Origin: Verrucomicrobiaceae bacterium
GTDB taxonomy: Bacteria > Verrucomicrobiota > Verrucomicrobiia > Verrucomicrobiales > V1-33
Assembly (NCBI GenBank): GCA_027483175.1
Contig: JAIXVE010000122.1
Location: 1 to 37,805, forward strand
Direction: 5' to 3'
DNA: 37,805 nt
Part shown: positions 25,036 through 33,218 of the stretch, one piece after another
Layout of the letters: every line of letters starts with the position of its first letter
Numbering within the stretch: the first letter of the stretch is position 1
The notes under the pieces: model-generated
The model's database searches: none
Seen by the model: only the letters and a program-made list of their open reading frames with translations
What the model was told of the DNA's origin: nothing
Position numbers and translations under genes: made by a program

Positions 25036-27846
25036 TCACATGTCTTCGTCGTCCGGGGCGATGAGGACCTCACGTGGTTTAGCACCGTCTCCGGGGCCGA
25101 TGATGCCGCGTTGTTCCATGAGATCGATCATGCGGGCGGCGCGGCCGTAGCCGAGGCGGAGTCGGCGCTGGAGCAGGGAAGTGCTGGCCTTGCGTTCGGT
25201 GACGATCACATCGATGCAGCGTTCGAGGGTTTCTTCGTCTTCCTCGGTGAGTTCTTCGGCGGGACCGTCGCCAGGGCCGTCTCCGAGGGTGCGCTGGACT
25301 TCCTTATCGTAGGCTGGGCCGGCCTGCTTTTTACAGTGTTCGACGAGGTCGTGGATTTCGTCATCGGTGACGAACGCGCCCTGAGCGCGATTGAGTTTTG
25401 AGGTGCCGGGTGGGAGGTATAGCATGTCGCCTTTGCCGACGAGTTTTTCTGCGCCTTTGTTGTCGAGGATGACGCGGGAATCGAGGGCGCTGCTGACCTG
25501 GAAGGCGATGCGGCAGGGGATATTGGCCTTGATGTTGCCGGTGATGACCTCGGCGCGCGGGGTCTGAGTTGCGAGGATCATGTGGATGCCGGCGGCGCGA
25601 GCTTTCTGGGCGATCCGCTGGATGAGTTGTTCCATGTCCGCCGGGGCGGTCTGCATGAGGTCAGCGAGTTCGTCGATGATCACGACGATGTAGGGAATGG
25701 TATCCGGGATCGTGGGTTCGTCGGCGATGGCGTCTTCGAATTCGGCATTGTCCTCAGCTACGAGATCGCTGTCGTCCCAGACGGATTCGGAATCGCTTGC
25801 GGCGAAGGCAACCTGATGAGTGGTTAGGGCAGCGTCGGATTCGTCGCCGGCGAGGTCAGGGCCCGAGAGGTCTGGCGGAATGAAGACCGTGTCTTCGGGG
25901 TCGTCTGGGATGGTGCCGGACGAAGGATCGAAGAGCGGCAGGAGCGGCGTGTTTTCGTCAACTTTGCTGCGGCGGGCGTTGCGTGATTTTGGTGGAGCGG
26001 CGGCGGCAGCGGCGGCGGCCTTCTGGCGGCGGTTGTTGAAGGATTCGAAGTTACGGACGCCTTCCGTGGCGAACATGCGGTACCGATGTTCCATTTCATT
26101 GACGACCCAACGGAGGGCCATGATGACTTTCTTAGGGTCCGTGACGACTGGAACGACGAGGTGAGGGAGGTCGTTGTAGGTCTGCATTTCGACGACCTTG
26201 GGATCGACCATGATGAAGCGGAGTTGTTCCGGGGTGAACTGGAAGAGCAGGGATCCGATGATGGAGTTGATGCAGACGGATTTACCCGAACCGGTGGCAC
26301 CCGCGACGAGCAGGTGCGGCATGGCGGCGAGGTCAGCGACGATGGTGTTCCCGTAAACGTCCTTGCCGAGGGCGAGCGGGAGTTTGGCTTTGGTGCTGGC
26401 GAAGGTGTCGTCTTCGAGCAGTTCGCGGAGCGGGACGGCGACCTTGTCGTTATTGGCGATTTCGATGCCGACGGTGTCTTTACCTGGGATGGGTGCGAGG
26501 ATATTGATCCGTTCTGCGCGGGTGGCGCGGGCGAGGTCGGCTTCGAGAGCAGTGATTCTGTTGACCCGCAATCCGTCGCTGGGGTAGATTTCGTAGCGCG
26601 AGATGGTAGGGCCGCGGGTGATAGGGCCGGGACCGACCTGGATGCCGAAGCTGGATAGCGTGTTGATGATGATCTTCTGAGTTTCGCGGAGGGCGCGCTC
26701 GTCGATCTTGACATCGCCGGCTGATTCGTCCCAGTGGAGGAGATCGAGAGGGGGTAATTGGTAGGCGGAGAAGTCCTGAGCACCCTTGGCGACTTTCATG
26801 GTGCCGGATAGGCCATCCGTCTGGGGCTTCTGCTTTTCGCGCCATTCAGCTAGGGATGGCTTGCGGTCGCCGGATGGATTATTGCGGCGGGAGCCATTGA
26901 TGATGGGAGGTTCGGGTTCCGGAAGAGCGGTATCCGGGGAGACTGAGTCAGTGGCGTCATCGTCTTCCATGCTGCTATCATCAACGGGGTTGGACTCGTC
27001 GAGGAGGTCGATGTCGAGCGCGCCTTCAGGATCGAGAGGCGTATGCGGTGCACCGGATGTGGCTGCGGATCGTTCGGCGCGTTTGAGTTCTTTCTCGATC
27101 CGACGCCGTTCCCGTTCGGCCTTGCGGTGCTCAGCTTCGAGTGCGGCGGCTTCGCGAGCGAGGTCTCGTGGGCTACTGCCTGCGATGGCGGGTTGGGGGA
27201 TGTGACGGCCGCTGAGGCGGTCGGTGAGTTGGGTCCATGCGCGGCGCACGGTGGTGGAGACTGCGGCGGGGCGGATGCCAGTCATGAAGACCAGACCGAA
27301 GGCGTAGCCGAAGACGGAAAGGATGACTAGACCCGCGGTGCCGATGGTGCCTTCGGCCATGCGGCGACCGATGAAGCCGAAGCCGCCACCGGGCCCGAGA
27401 ATGTTGTATTCGCGGTCCCATGTGGTGAAGAAAAAGCCTTGGAGGCCGAGGAACAAAGCGCCGGAGATTACGAAGAGCATGGCTCCGGCGACTGGTCGCG
27501 CGGGGAGTAATCCTTCGCGAAGGAGGCGCATGCCCATGAACATGCGAGCAACGCCTAACCAGACGAGCGACACCGGGATGAGGAAGGACGCTGCGCCAAA
27601 GAGAAACATGGCATATCCGGCAACGGTTGCGCCCATTGGCCCGATGATGTTCATTGCGGGGTCGTTTGGCGGATTTCTAGTTGCGAACGCGACCCAAGGC
27701 CGCAAATCATCGGGCGTGTAGCTTGCCAATGCGAGGAACAAAGCTGCCCCAGAGGCAATCAGGAGTACCGAACCGACGCCGACTCCCGATTCATCTCCTG
27801 AAAACGAGGCGTCGTCCTGACGGCGGCTGGGGCGGCTGGGGGACAT
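25036..27846 (-). CDS. ftsK: DNA translocase FtsK/SpoIIIE
   Basis: Septal DNA pump that clears chromosome ends and activates XerCD at dif. 936 residues. Four N-terminal membrane helices (about 24-190), then a charged linker (230-350). The motor domain has Walker A GATGSGKS (516-523), RFIMVDPKVVEMQTYNDLPHL, Walker B VVIIDELADL (721-730) and LATQTPRAEVITG; the DNA-reading gamma winged helix is at about 875-930 (LLQRRLRLGYGRAARMIDLM). Between RNFESFNNRRQK and Walker B there is an acidic, low-complexity insertion (about 608-716), much longer than the roughly 40 residues usual there. It lies about 1.2 kb from the candidate dif site at 29071. The ATG at 27846 faces manA, 150 bases away. Confidence 0.96.
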   Translation of the reverse strand: MSPSRPSRRQDDASFSGDESGVGVGSVLLIASGAALFLALASYTPDDLRPWVAFATRNPPNDPAMNIIGPMGATVAGYAMFLFGAASFLIPVSLVWLGVARMFMGMRLLREGLLPARPVAGAMLFVISGALFLGLQGFFFTTWDREYNILGPGGGFGFIGRRMAEGTIGTAGLVILSVFGYAFGLVFMTGIRPAAVSTTVRRAWTQLTDRLSGRHIPQPAIAGSSPRDLAREAAALEAEHRKAERERRRIEKELKRAERSAATSGAPHTPLDPEGALDIDLLDESNPVDDSSMEDDDATDSVSPDTALPEPEPPIINGSRRNNPSGDRKPSLAEWREKQKPQTDGLSGTMKVAKGAQDFSAYQLPPLDLLHWDESAGDVKIDERALRETQKIIINTLSSFGIQVGPGPITRGPTISRYEIYPSDGLRVNRITALEADLARATRAERINILAPIPGKDTVGIEIANNDKVAVPLRELLEDDTFASTKAKLPLALGKDVYGNTIVADLAAMPHLLVAGATGSGKSVCINSIIGSLLFQFTPEQLRFIMVDPKVVEMQTYNDLPHLVVPVVTDPKKVIMALRWVVNEMEHRYRMFATEGVRNFESFNNRRQKAAAAAAAAPPKSRNARRSKVDENTPLLPLFDPSSGTIPDDPEDTVFIPPDLSGPDLAGDESDAALTTHQVAFAASDSESVWDDSDLVAEDNAEFEDAIADEPTIPDTIPYIVVIIDELADLMQTAPADMEQLIQRIAQKARAAGIHMILATQTPRAEVITGNIKANIPCRIAFQVSSALDSRVILDNKGAEKLVGKGDMLYLPPGTSKLNRAQGAFVTDDEIHDLVEHCKKQAGPAYDKEVQRTLGDGPGDGPAEELTEEDEETLERCIDVIVTERKASTSLLQRRLRLGYGRAARMIDLMEQRGIIGPGDGAKPREVLIAPDDEDM

Positions 27847-27951
27847 GTGCGGAGCGTGTGGGCGAAGGTGAAGGATGAGTGGCAGTTCCGCCTGAGCGGA
27901 TTGGCTGGACGCGGGATGCCTAATCGTTCATGCTAATGTAGGCCCGGGTCG

Positions 27952-27965
27952 ATTCAATCTTGAAT
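27952..27965 (+). promoter_or_regulatory. Short perfect dyad upstream of manA
   Basis: ATTCAA-TC-TTGAAT, a perfect 6-base inverted repeat, 31 bases before the manA ATG in the only AT-rich part of the ftsK-manA divergent gap. It could be an operator or simply part of a promoter; the right arm TTGAAT could serve as a -35, but no good -10 follows. Confidence 0.35.
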
Positions 27966-27996
27966 TTACGGCAAACTTAAGCTTTTCAATACACAC

Positions 27997-28980
27997 ATGA
28001 CTTCCATTTCTGATGATCGCCCGGCGTTCAGTGCGGGAATTCTTCGGTTCCAACCGCTTTATCATGAACGTGTTTGGGGTGGGCGCGAGCTGGCACGGCG
28101 GTTTGGGCGAGAGCTGCCGGACGGCGGCCCGATCGGCGAGAGCTGGGAGATTGTCGATCGGCCGGAGGCGCAAAGTGTTGTGCGTGGAGGACCGTGGGAT
28201 GGCACGAGCCTGCACAACTTGTGGCAGGACCACCGGGATGAGGTTTTCGGACTATCCGCACCCAACACCCCGGATTTTCCGCTGCTGGTGAAGATTCTGG
28301 ACGCTCGGGACACGCTCAGCCTTCAGGTGCATCCACCTGATTCGTGTGCGGCTGCGTTGGGTGGGGAGCCGAAAACGGAGATGTGGGTGGTGGTCGACGC
28401 GGAGCCTGGGGCAGCGTTGTATTGCGGTGTCAAGGAAGGGGTTGGGCGCGAGGAGTTTGCCGCCGCACTGGCGGCTGGGACCGCCGCTGACTGTGTGCCA
28501 CGACTTCCGGTCCGGTCTGGCGATGCCATTTTCATCCCGAGCGGCCGCCTCCATGCAATCGGTGCTGGGCTCGTGATATTCGAAATTCAGCAGAACAGTG
28601 ACACGACGTATCGAGTTTTCGATTGGAACCGGGTTGGGCTCGATGGCAAACCGCGGCCGCTGCATGTCGAAGAGTCACTTCGTTGCATCGATTTTTCGGA
28701 TACCACACCGGAGTTGACGCCTCCAGATGCGCCGGTGCTGGCTTCGTGCGAGCATTTTGAGGTGCGCCGCCACGGGGTTGTCGCGGGACAGTCGGTGTCA
28801 TGGGGTTGCGCTGGAGAGTTTTCCATCATCGCAGTTGTCGGTGGCGAGGTTGTAGTTGCGGGCGATGTGCTGAAGCCCGGGGATTTTGCGATTGTGCCAG
28901 CGGCTCTGAGTGAAGAGGCCCGGAGCCTTTTTGCCATCAGCGATGCGGAGTTGCTTGGCACGACCTTCGGGCATCGATGA
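27997..28980 (+). CDS. manA: Mannose-6-phosphate isomerase, class I
   Basis: Zinc enzyme interconverting fructose-6-P and mannose-6-P, providing precursors for mannose-containing glycans. 327 residues, the short Bacillus-type form. Motifs: YHERVWGGREL, GESWEIVD, LVKILDARDTLSLQVHPPD (metal Gln/His), KTEMWVV (metal Glu), IFIPSGRLHAIG (metal His) and EIQQNSDTTYRVFDWNR with the active-site Arg region, then a C-terminal cupin-like half. Divergent from ftsK; no obvious ribosome-binding site precedes the ATG. It could supply the GT2 enzyme at 3255-4760 with GDP-mannose precursors, but that is speculation. Confidence 0.94.
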   Translation: MTSISDDRPAFSAGILRFQPLYHERVWGGRELARRFGRELPDGGPIGESWEIVDRPEAQSVVRGGPWDGTSLHNLWQDHRDEVFGLSAPNTPDFPLLVKILDARDTLSLQVHPPDSCAAALGGEPKTEMWVVVDAEPGAALYCGVKEGVGREEFAAALAAGTAADCVPRLPVRSGDAIFIPSGRLHAIGAGLVIFEIQQNSDTTYRVFDWNRVGLDGKPRPLHVEESLRCIDFSDTTPELTPPDAPVLASCEHFEVRRHGVVAGQSVSWGCAGEFSIIAVVGGEVVVAGDVLKPGDFAIVPAALSEEARSLFAISDAELLGTTFGHR

Positions 28981-29070
28981 CGATCTGAGAGGCGCGGAGG
29001 AACGCTAAACGGGAGGGTACGGATGGGGTTTCGGGCTGGATCGATGGTGTTCGCTGCGCCGAGGCGTTTG

Positions 29071-29098
29071 ATTTTACATGACATATATTGTATGTAGT
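29071..29098 (+). other. dif: Candidate dif site (XerCD recombination site)
   Basis: Twenty-eight bases made of an 11-base left arm ATTTTACATGA, a 6-base centre CATATA and an 11-base right arm TTGTATGTAGT. The left arm agrees in 9 of 11 positions with the XerD arm of E. coli dif read in this direction (ATTTAACATAA) and in 9 of 11 with that of Bacillus subtilis (AGTTTACATAA); the centre and right arm agree less well. It sits in an otherwise GC-rich intergenic gap, where the strand composition of the window changes. The alternative is an AT-rich promoter for the next gene. Confidence 0.45.
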
Positions 29099-29188
29099 TA
29101 TTGAAAAGGGGAAAGAAACTCGTGAGCTTGATTGGCGCTTGCCTGAGTGCCTGGAAGCTTGGAATTGCAGACTGTGAATTGGCCGAGC

Positions 29189-29842
29189 GTGAGAAGGATT
29201 TCGGGATGGAAGCTGGTCCTGGTCAACGTAGCCGGGCTTTGGGGTTCTATTGTGGCGCAGGACAAGGGGCATGACGACGAGCGGAGGCTGCTGCCGCCGC
29301 CTCCGGCGTCGCGATTGGTGGATGCGGCCAGAGTCTTCGGGCCGGACGAACGGAGGGCCATCGAGGCCGAAGCCGCGACGGTGCCTCAGATTGTTTACGT
29401 GGTGACGATGGAGGCGGCGGCGGCGATTGGCGCGGGCGATTACGCGTCACATCTGGCGAAGGCATGGATACCTGAGGGGGCGATGGCACCCCGGGGGGCG
29501 GTCATGGTTTTGGAGTTTTCTGCCCGCGGTGAGCAACCGGTGTTCGGATTCAGCGGAACGTGGACGGAGAATGCTGCCGCGGCTAAGGCGGCGTTCGATG
29601 AATTTGCCGCGACGGATGCAGCGGCGGGTGTTCGGGCTGCGCTTCGAGTTCTGGGCGGGCACCCGCCTTACGCGGTGAAACCGAATCCAGTGCACCGCGG
29701 GAGCACTCTAGCCGGAGTTGCCGGGGCTTTCTTTGTGCTGACGACGATGCTCTTCGTTTATCAGCGGGTAAAGGAGCACCTCGAATCGCGAGCGAGACGG
29801 GAGATGGAACTGGCTGCGGGTTCCCGCCGAGGCGGCGCGTGA
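29189..29842 (+). CDS. TPM-domain membrane protein
   Basis: 217 residues if started at the GTG at 29189 (MRRISGWKLVLVNVAG), which gives a normal signal peptide; the open frame reaches a GTG at 29147. Residues about 35-150 form a TPM domain: LVDAARVFGPDERRAIEAEA, PQIVYVVTMEAA, DYASHLAKAWIP and APRGAVMVLEFSARGEQP. A single hydrophobic segment near 175-195 (LAGVAGAFFVLTTMLFVYQRV) anchors it, with a short basic tail. TPM proteins occur as photosystem-assembly or envelope proteins of unclear biochemistry; here probably a periplasmic domain attached to the inner membrane. Confidence 0.75.
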   Translation: MRRISGWKLVLVNVAGLWGSIVAQDKGHDDERRLLPPPPASRLVDAARVFGPDERRAIEAEAATVPQIVYVVTMEAAAAIGAGDYASHLAKAWIPEGAMAPRGAVMVLEFSARGEQPVFGFSGTWTENAAAAKAAFDEFAATDAAAGVRAALRVLGGHPPYAVKPNPVHRGSTLAGVAGAFFVLTTMLFVYQRVKEHLESRARREMELAAGSRRGGA

Positions 29843-29867
29843 GCCCTGCTGGGATGCGAAGGCCATG

Positions 29868-30314
29868 TTACAGGGCCCGCTCCCAGCCGATGACTTTACC
29901 GTTTTCGAATTGAATGACTGCGGCGGTCACCGGTATGAAATCCGTGCTGGTGGTCATCATGCCGGGGCCGAACCCGGGCCCCCAGTAGCGGTTGCCATAT
30001 GGTCCGAAGCATCCAGCACCGGCGCCCATGAAGAAGCTGTTGGAGACAACGGGCTGCAGAGACGTGTAGCGCCACGTCTCGGTCGCTTTTCCCGCCCGGC
30101 CACCCTTCATGACGTTGTTAGGAGCCCCAAGTGCGAGATATACGGCATCTCGGGACATTCCCTCTGCGATTCGTCCAGACCGAACGGCGGCGAGATCGTT
30201 CTGCGACAGCGACTGCACCATCTGGGGGTTGGCTGCAATGCGCCGCTGCGGAGTCGATGACGCACAGGCCACAAGCACCGCTGCGACGCTTCCGGCGAGG
30301 CTGGATCTGAGCAT
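29868..30314 (-). CDS. BamE/SmpA-like small lipoprotein
   Basis: 148 residues from the ATG at 30314 (MLRSSLAGSVAAVLVACASS), which has a clean lipobox (L-V-A-C); the open frame runs further upstream without coding character. Residues about 40-85 (LAAVRSGRIAEGMSRDAVYL, then LGAPNNVMKGG and TETWRYTS) match the helix-helix-beta pattern of SmpA/BamE-type domains, where G-M-x-x-x-x-V is a hallmark. A glycine/proline/aromatic-rich stretch (GAGCFGPYGNRYWGPGFGPG) is inserted before the last beta strand. It probably sits at the outer membrane. Divergent from moaA, 101 bases apart. Confidence 0.7.
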   Translation of the reverse strand: MLRSSLAGSVAAVLVACASSTPQRRIAANPQMVQSLSQNDLAAVRSGRIAEGMSRDAVYLALGAPNNVMKGGRAGKATETWRYTSLQPVVSNSFFMGAGAGCFGPYGNRYWGPGFGPGMMTTSTDFIPVTAAVIQFENGKVIGWERAL

Positions 30315-30415
30315 TTTCACTTCGGCAGTCTCTTCTGGGCAATGCGAAACGCAAGGACATTCGTGTTGCGCTGGGGGCGAGGCGGGAGCAAGGCAGATGC
30401 TAATCACAACCCCCA

Positions 30416-31429
30416 GTGGAAGACCGGTTCGGCCATCGCATTTCATACCTCCGCATCAGCATCACTGATCGCTGCAATGAGCGCTGCCGCTATTGCCTGC
30501 CGGAAGAGCGCCAGGAATGGCTGCCCCGCGAAGGAATCCTGAGCTACGACGAGATCCTGAGAATTCTCCAAATTGGCGCGGGCATGGGGATCCGCAAAGT
30601 CCGCATCACGGGTGGCGAACCGTTGACGCGACGGAATGTCCTCTCGTTGGTTCGAGGGATCGCCGCCGTTTCTGGAGTAGATGACATCGGGATTTCAACC
30701 AATGGCACGTTGCTTGCCGATGTTCCGGCGGAAGAACCAGGTGAAGTCGTCACCATGGCCCGTCGTCTCGTTGAGGCCGGCGTCCGCACGGTCAACATTT
30801 CGCTGGATACGCTAGACCAAGCCGCCTACGCCGCGATTACGAATCGCAACTTTCATGCGCGTGCCATTGCCGGAATCAAAGCGGCTTGTGTGGCGGGATT
30901 CGAAAGCGTCAAGCTGAACTGTGTGCTCATGAAGGGCCGGACAGAGCACGAAGTATCGGACCTTGTTGATTTCGCGCACGACCATGGGTGCCTGCTGCGT
31001 TTCATCGAATTAATGCCGGTTTCAACGACCGAAGTGCTGACTGCTGATAATTTCCTGTCCTGTGGCACCATTCAGCGGATCCTAGCGGACCACTACGGAC
31101 CATTGGTTCCCTGCCCCGAAGTTCGCACGAACGGTCCGGCATCCTATTGGCGAATCCCTGACAGAAAACAACTGGTCGGCTTCATCGGGGCTATGACAAA
31201 CCTTCATTTCTGTGAGAGCTGCAACAAGCTCCGCCTGACGGCAGACGGAAAACTCAGGCCGTGTCTTGGCAGCCACATGGAGACTGATCTCATCACTCCG
31301 CTGCGGGCGGGAGCCAGCGATGATGACATCGCCCGATTGATTGCCGATACAGTGGACCGCAAGCCGAAGGAACACGACTTCCGGACGACCTACCTGCCGG
31401 GCCGCAGAATGATTGCGATTGGCGGTTAA
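30416..31429 (+). CDS. moaA: GTP 3',8-cyclase (molybdenum cofactor biosynthesis)
   Basis: Radical-SAM enzyme that opens molybdopterin synthesis from GTP. 337 residues from a GTG at 30416. The SAM cluster CNERCRYC has its cysteines at 20, 24 and 27, preceded by LRISITDRC. RITGGEPL, STNGTLL and NISLDTLD follow. The C-terminal second 4Fe-4S cluster is CESCNKLRLTADGKLRPC (C-x2-C-x13-C), and the catalytically needed Gly-Gly is at the very C-terminus. Complete. No other moa/moe genes are in the window, so the pathway must be dispersed or the rest lost. Composition is less G-skewed than genes to the left. Confidence 0.95.
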   Translation: MEDRFGHRISYLRISITDRCNERCRYCLPEERQEWLPREGILSYDEILRILQIGAGMGIRKVRITGGEPLTRRNVLSLVRGIAAVSGVDDIGISTNGTLLADVPAEEPGEVVTMARRLVEAGVRTVNISLDTLDQAAYAAITNRNFHARAIAGIKAACVAGFESVKLNCVLMKGRTEHEVSDLVDFAHDHGCLLRFIELMPVSTTEVLTADNFLSCGTIQRILADHYGPLVPCPEVRTNGPASYWRIPDRKQLVGFIGAMTNLHFCESCNKLRLTADGKLRPCLGSHMETDLITPLRAGASDDDIARLIADTVDRKPKEHDFRTTYLPGRRMIAIGG

Positions 31430-31449
31430 TGGCCCGATTTTCGAGGCGG

Positions 31450-32577
31450 TCAGCCGCGTTCGTTTTCGATCAGCGAACGGAACGATACGGCCCGCATGGC
31501 GGTTGCTAGCGCGGCGGCAAATACGGTACCCCACGAGGCACCCCGCGAAACCTGTGCCGCTGGACGGGCGAGCCCTAGAATCTGCTGACCGGCCGATTGT
31601 GCTCGTGCGGTGCATTCAAGCAGCTTGAAGGCCGAATGCGCTGCGTCGAGATCTGGAAAGACAAGAACATTGGCACGCCCGCCAAGGGGACTGCCGGGAG
31701 CCTTAAGCCGGGCAGTTTCCGGATCCACGGCAGCATCGACTTCGAGTTCCCCGTCGATCTCCGCGTCAATCCGCTGACTGCGCAGGTGTTCCCGCGCAAG
31801 CCCTGTGGCAGCCGCCACTTTGTGTGCCGAGGCGTGGGTGGCACTGCCTCGGGTGGAAAAACTTACCATCGCTACCCTAGGCCGTTCCGGAAGCAGTGCT
31901 GCCGCAACTTTAGCCGACTCGACAGCAATCATGGCCAGTTGTGAAACGGTCGGCGAGGGGATGACAGCGCAGTCGGCCAGCACCAGCGTACCACGGCAGC
32001 CGATCTCTGGGCGGTCCGGGAGCCGCAGCGGAGCACAACTGGATACGGCATCAATACCGGGTAGCTTACGAATGAGGTGCTGCAGTGCCCGGAACCATGC
32101 TGCTGGGATCATCTGGTTTCCTCCCACTGCGCCATCGGCGTAGCCGTACTGTAGCATCATGGCGGCAAAATACCCAGGCAGAGACATTACTTCGCGGGGA
32201 TCGACCGCCCCTGCTTTCCGATAACGGCTGACCTTGCGGTAAAGCTCGCAGAATCGCTCGAAATCATGACTCGCTTCTGGATCTATGATGCCCACAAAAT
32301 CGAGTTTCACCCCGTGCTCGCGCGCGAGCGACTGGATCGCCACCCGATTGCCCAGCAGGACTGGCGCAACCGCTTCCAGTCTGGCGAGCTCCGCAGCGGC
32401 CCGCAAAACGCGAAGATCTTGTCCGTCTGGAAAGACAATGCGTTTCGGGTGCCGTCTCAGATACCGCACCAGCGGTTCGAGCAGCGGGTCTTCGTCGTGG
32501 TAGATAAAGCCGGGAGGATTCATGGTTGCCGGAACTTCCGGCTCAGCAGTTGCCCTTTGCACAGGTGCATACTTCAT
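31450..32577 (-). CDS. pta: Phosphate acetyl/acyltransferase (Pta/Ptb family)
   Basis: Interconverts acyl-CoA and acyl phosphate; acetyl is the usual substrate. 375 residues from the ATG at 32577, chosen because it overlaps the stop of the preceding relic frame as TGATG and has AGGA just upstream; 32604 and 32523 are alternatives. The single PTA_PTB domain has KRIVFPDGQDLRVLRAA, YGYADGAVGGN, LVLADCAVIPSPTVSQLAMI, the active-site VSFSTRGSATHAS, KAPGSPLGGRANVLVFPDL and a short C-terminus. There is no DRTGG or other N-terminal regulatory domain. No ackA is adjacent. Its upstream partners, a PPTase and an adenylation domain, are dead, but this frame is intact. Convergent with moaA, 20 bases apart. 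Confidence 0.85.
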   Translation of the reverse strand: MKYAPVQRATAEPEVPATMNPPGFIYHDEDPLLEPLVRYLRRHPKRIVFPDGQDLRVLRAAAELARLEAVAPVLLGNRVAIQSLAREHGVKLDFVGIIDPEASHDFERFCELYRKVSRYRKAGAVDPREVMSLPGYFAAMMLQYGYADGAVGGNQMIPAAWFRALQHLIRKLPGIDAVSSCAPLRLPDRPEIGCRGTLVLADCAVIPSPTVSQLAMIAVESAKVAAALLPERPRVAMVSFSTRGSATHASAHKVAAATGLAREHLRSQRIDAEIDGELEVDAAVDPETARLKAPGSPLGGRANVLVFPDLDAAHSAFKLLECTARAQSAGQQILGLARPAAQVSRGASWGTVFAAALATAMRAVSFRSLIENERG

Positions 32578-33218
32578 CAATTCCTGAGCCACGCTGCCAA
32601 CCATTCAAGCGCCAATCGTTCACTGGGGCAAATGGCACTGCCATACCACAGCCCCCCCAGCATGCCTTCTGGCAACTCCAGTTCCGGGCATTTCCATGGT
32701 GCAGGCAGAGTACGAGCCTCCACACACACAATGCGTTCATTGAGTCCTCCACCAGTGGCCTTGAAGTTCGCCACTTACACAGTCCAGATCCGCAAAAGGT
32801 CAGCGGTCCGCCGATCGGCTGGCACACCCGCCAGCAAGGCAGCCGCCCTCGCCGACCACACGCGCTCTGTCAAACACTCTTCCGGCAACTCAGATGGAGC
32901 GGGCTTCCTATCGACACCGACTGGAATCAGCCTCCAAATTGCAAAAACCACCCAACGGCCCGCATGAGAGATATATGAACCGCGTCTAAGAGTTGCGCGG
33001 AACTGAAATGTAAGGCGTGCCAAACGCACCCGCCGAGAATTGAAGACGATCCGGCGGAATTCCCAGGATGGATCCGGCAAGCTCCTGCAACATGATGCGG
33101 CCAAAAACAATTTCGTCACGCGCACCCGCTTGACGGAACCGCCCTGATCGCAGGCATTCCTCCGCACCGAAGCAGGCTTTCCGCATGGCGCGAAAAAGCC
33201 GACATCGATTCCTATCAT
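32577..33218 (-). pseudogene. Inactivated Sfp-type 4'-phosphopantetheinyl transferase
   Basis: Would attach phosphopantetheine to carrier proteins; now broken. Pieces lie in order on the minus strand: MIGIDV at 33218, then in another frame RFRQAGARDEIVFGRIML, LQELAGSILGIPPDRLQFSA and GAFGTPY (33150-33000). After at least one further shift come YISHAGRWVVFAI, PVGVDRKPAP, LTERVWSARAAALLAG and RRTADLLRIWTV, then a stop and VANFKATGGG. Family members have W-x-x-K-E-x-x-x-K-x-x-G-x-G here, so a TAA (32777-32775) stands at the Lys and a Val codon (GTG) at the catalytic Glu. The frame finally ends at the pta start (TGATG). Length matches a complete Sfp protein of about 210 residues. Confidence 0.8.

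Noticed and set aside
32577-33218. Two separate small genes (frames 32775-33218 and 32577-32774)
   Set aside because: They are consecutive parts of the same Sfp-type reading frame divided by a stop, plus out-of-frame N-terminal sequence; neither is a gene by itself.
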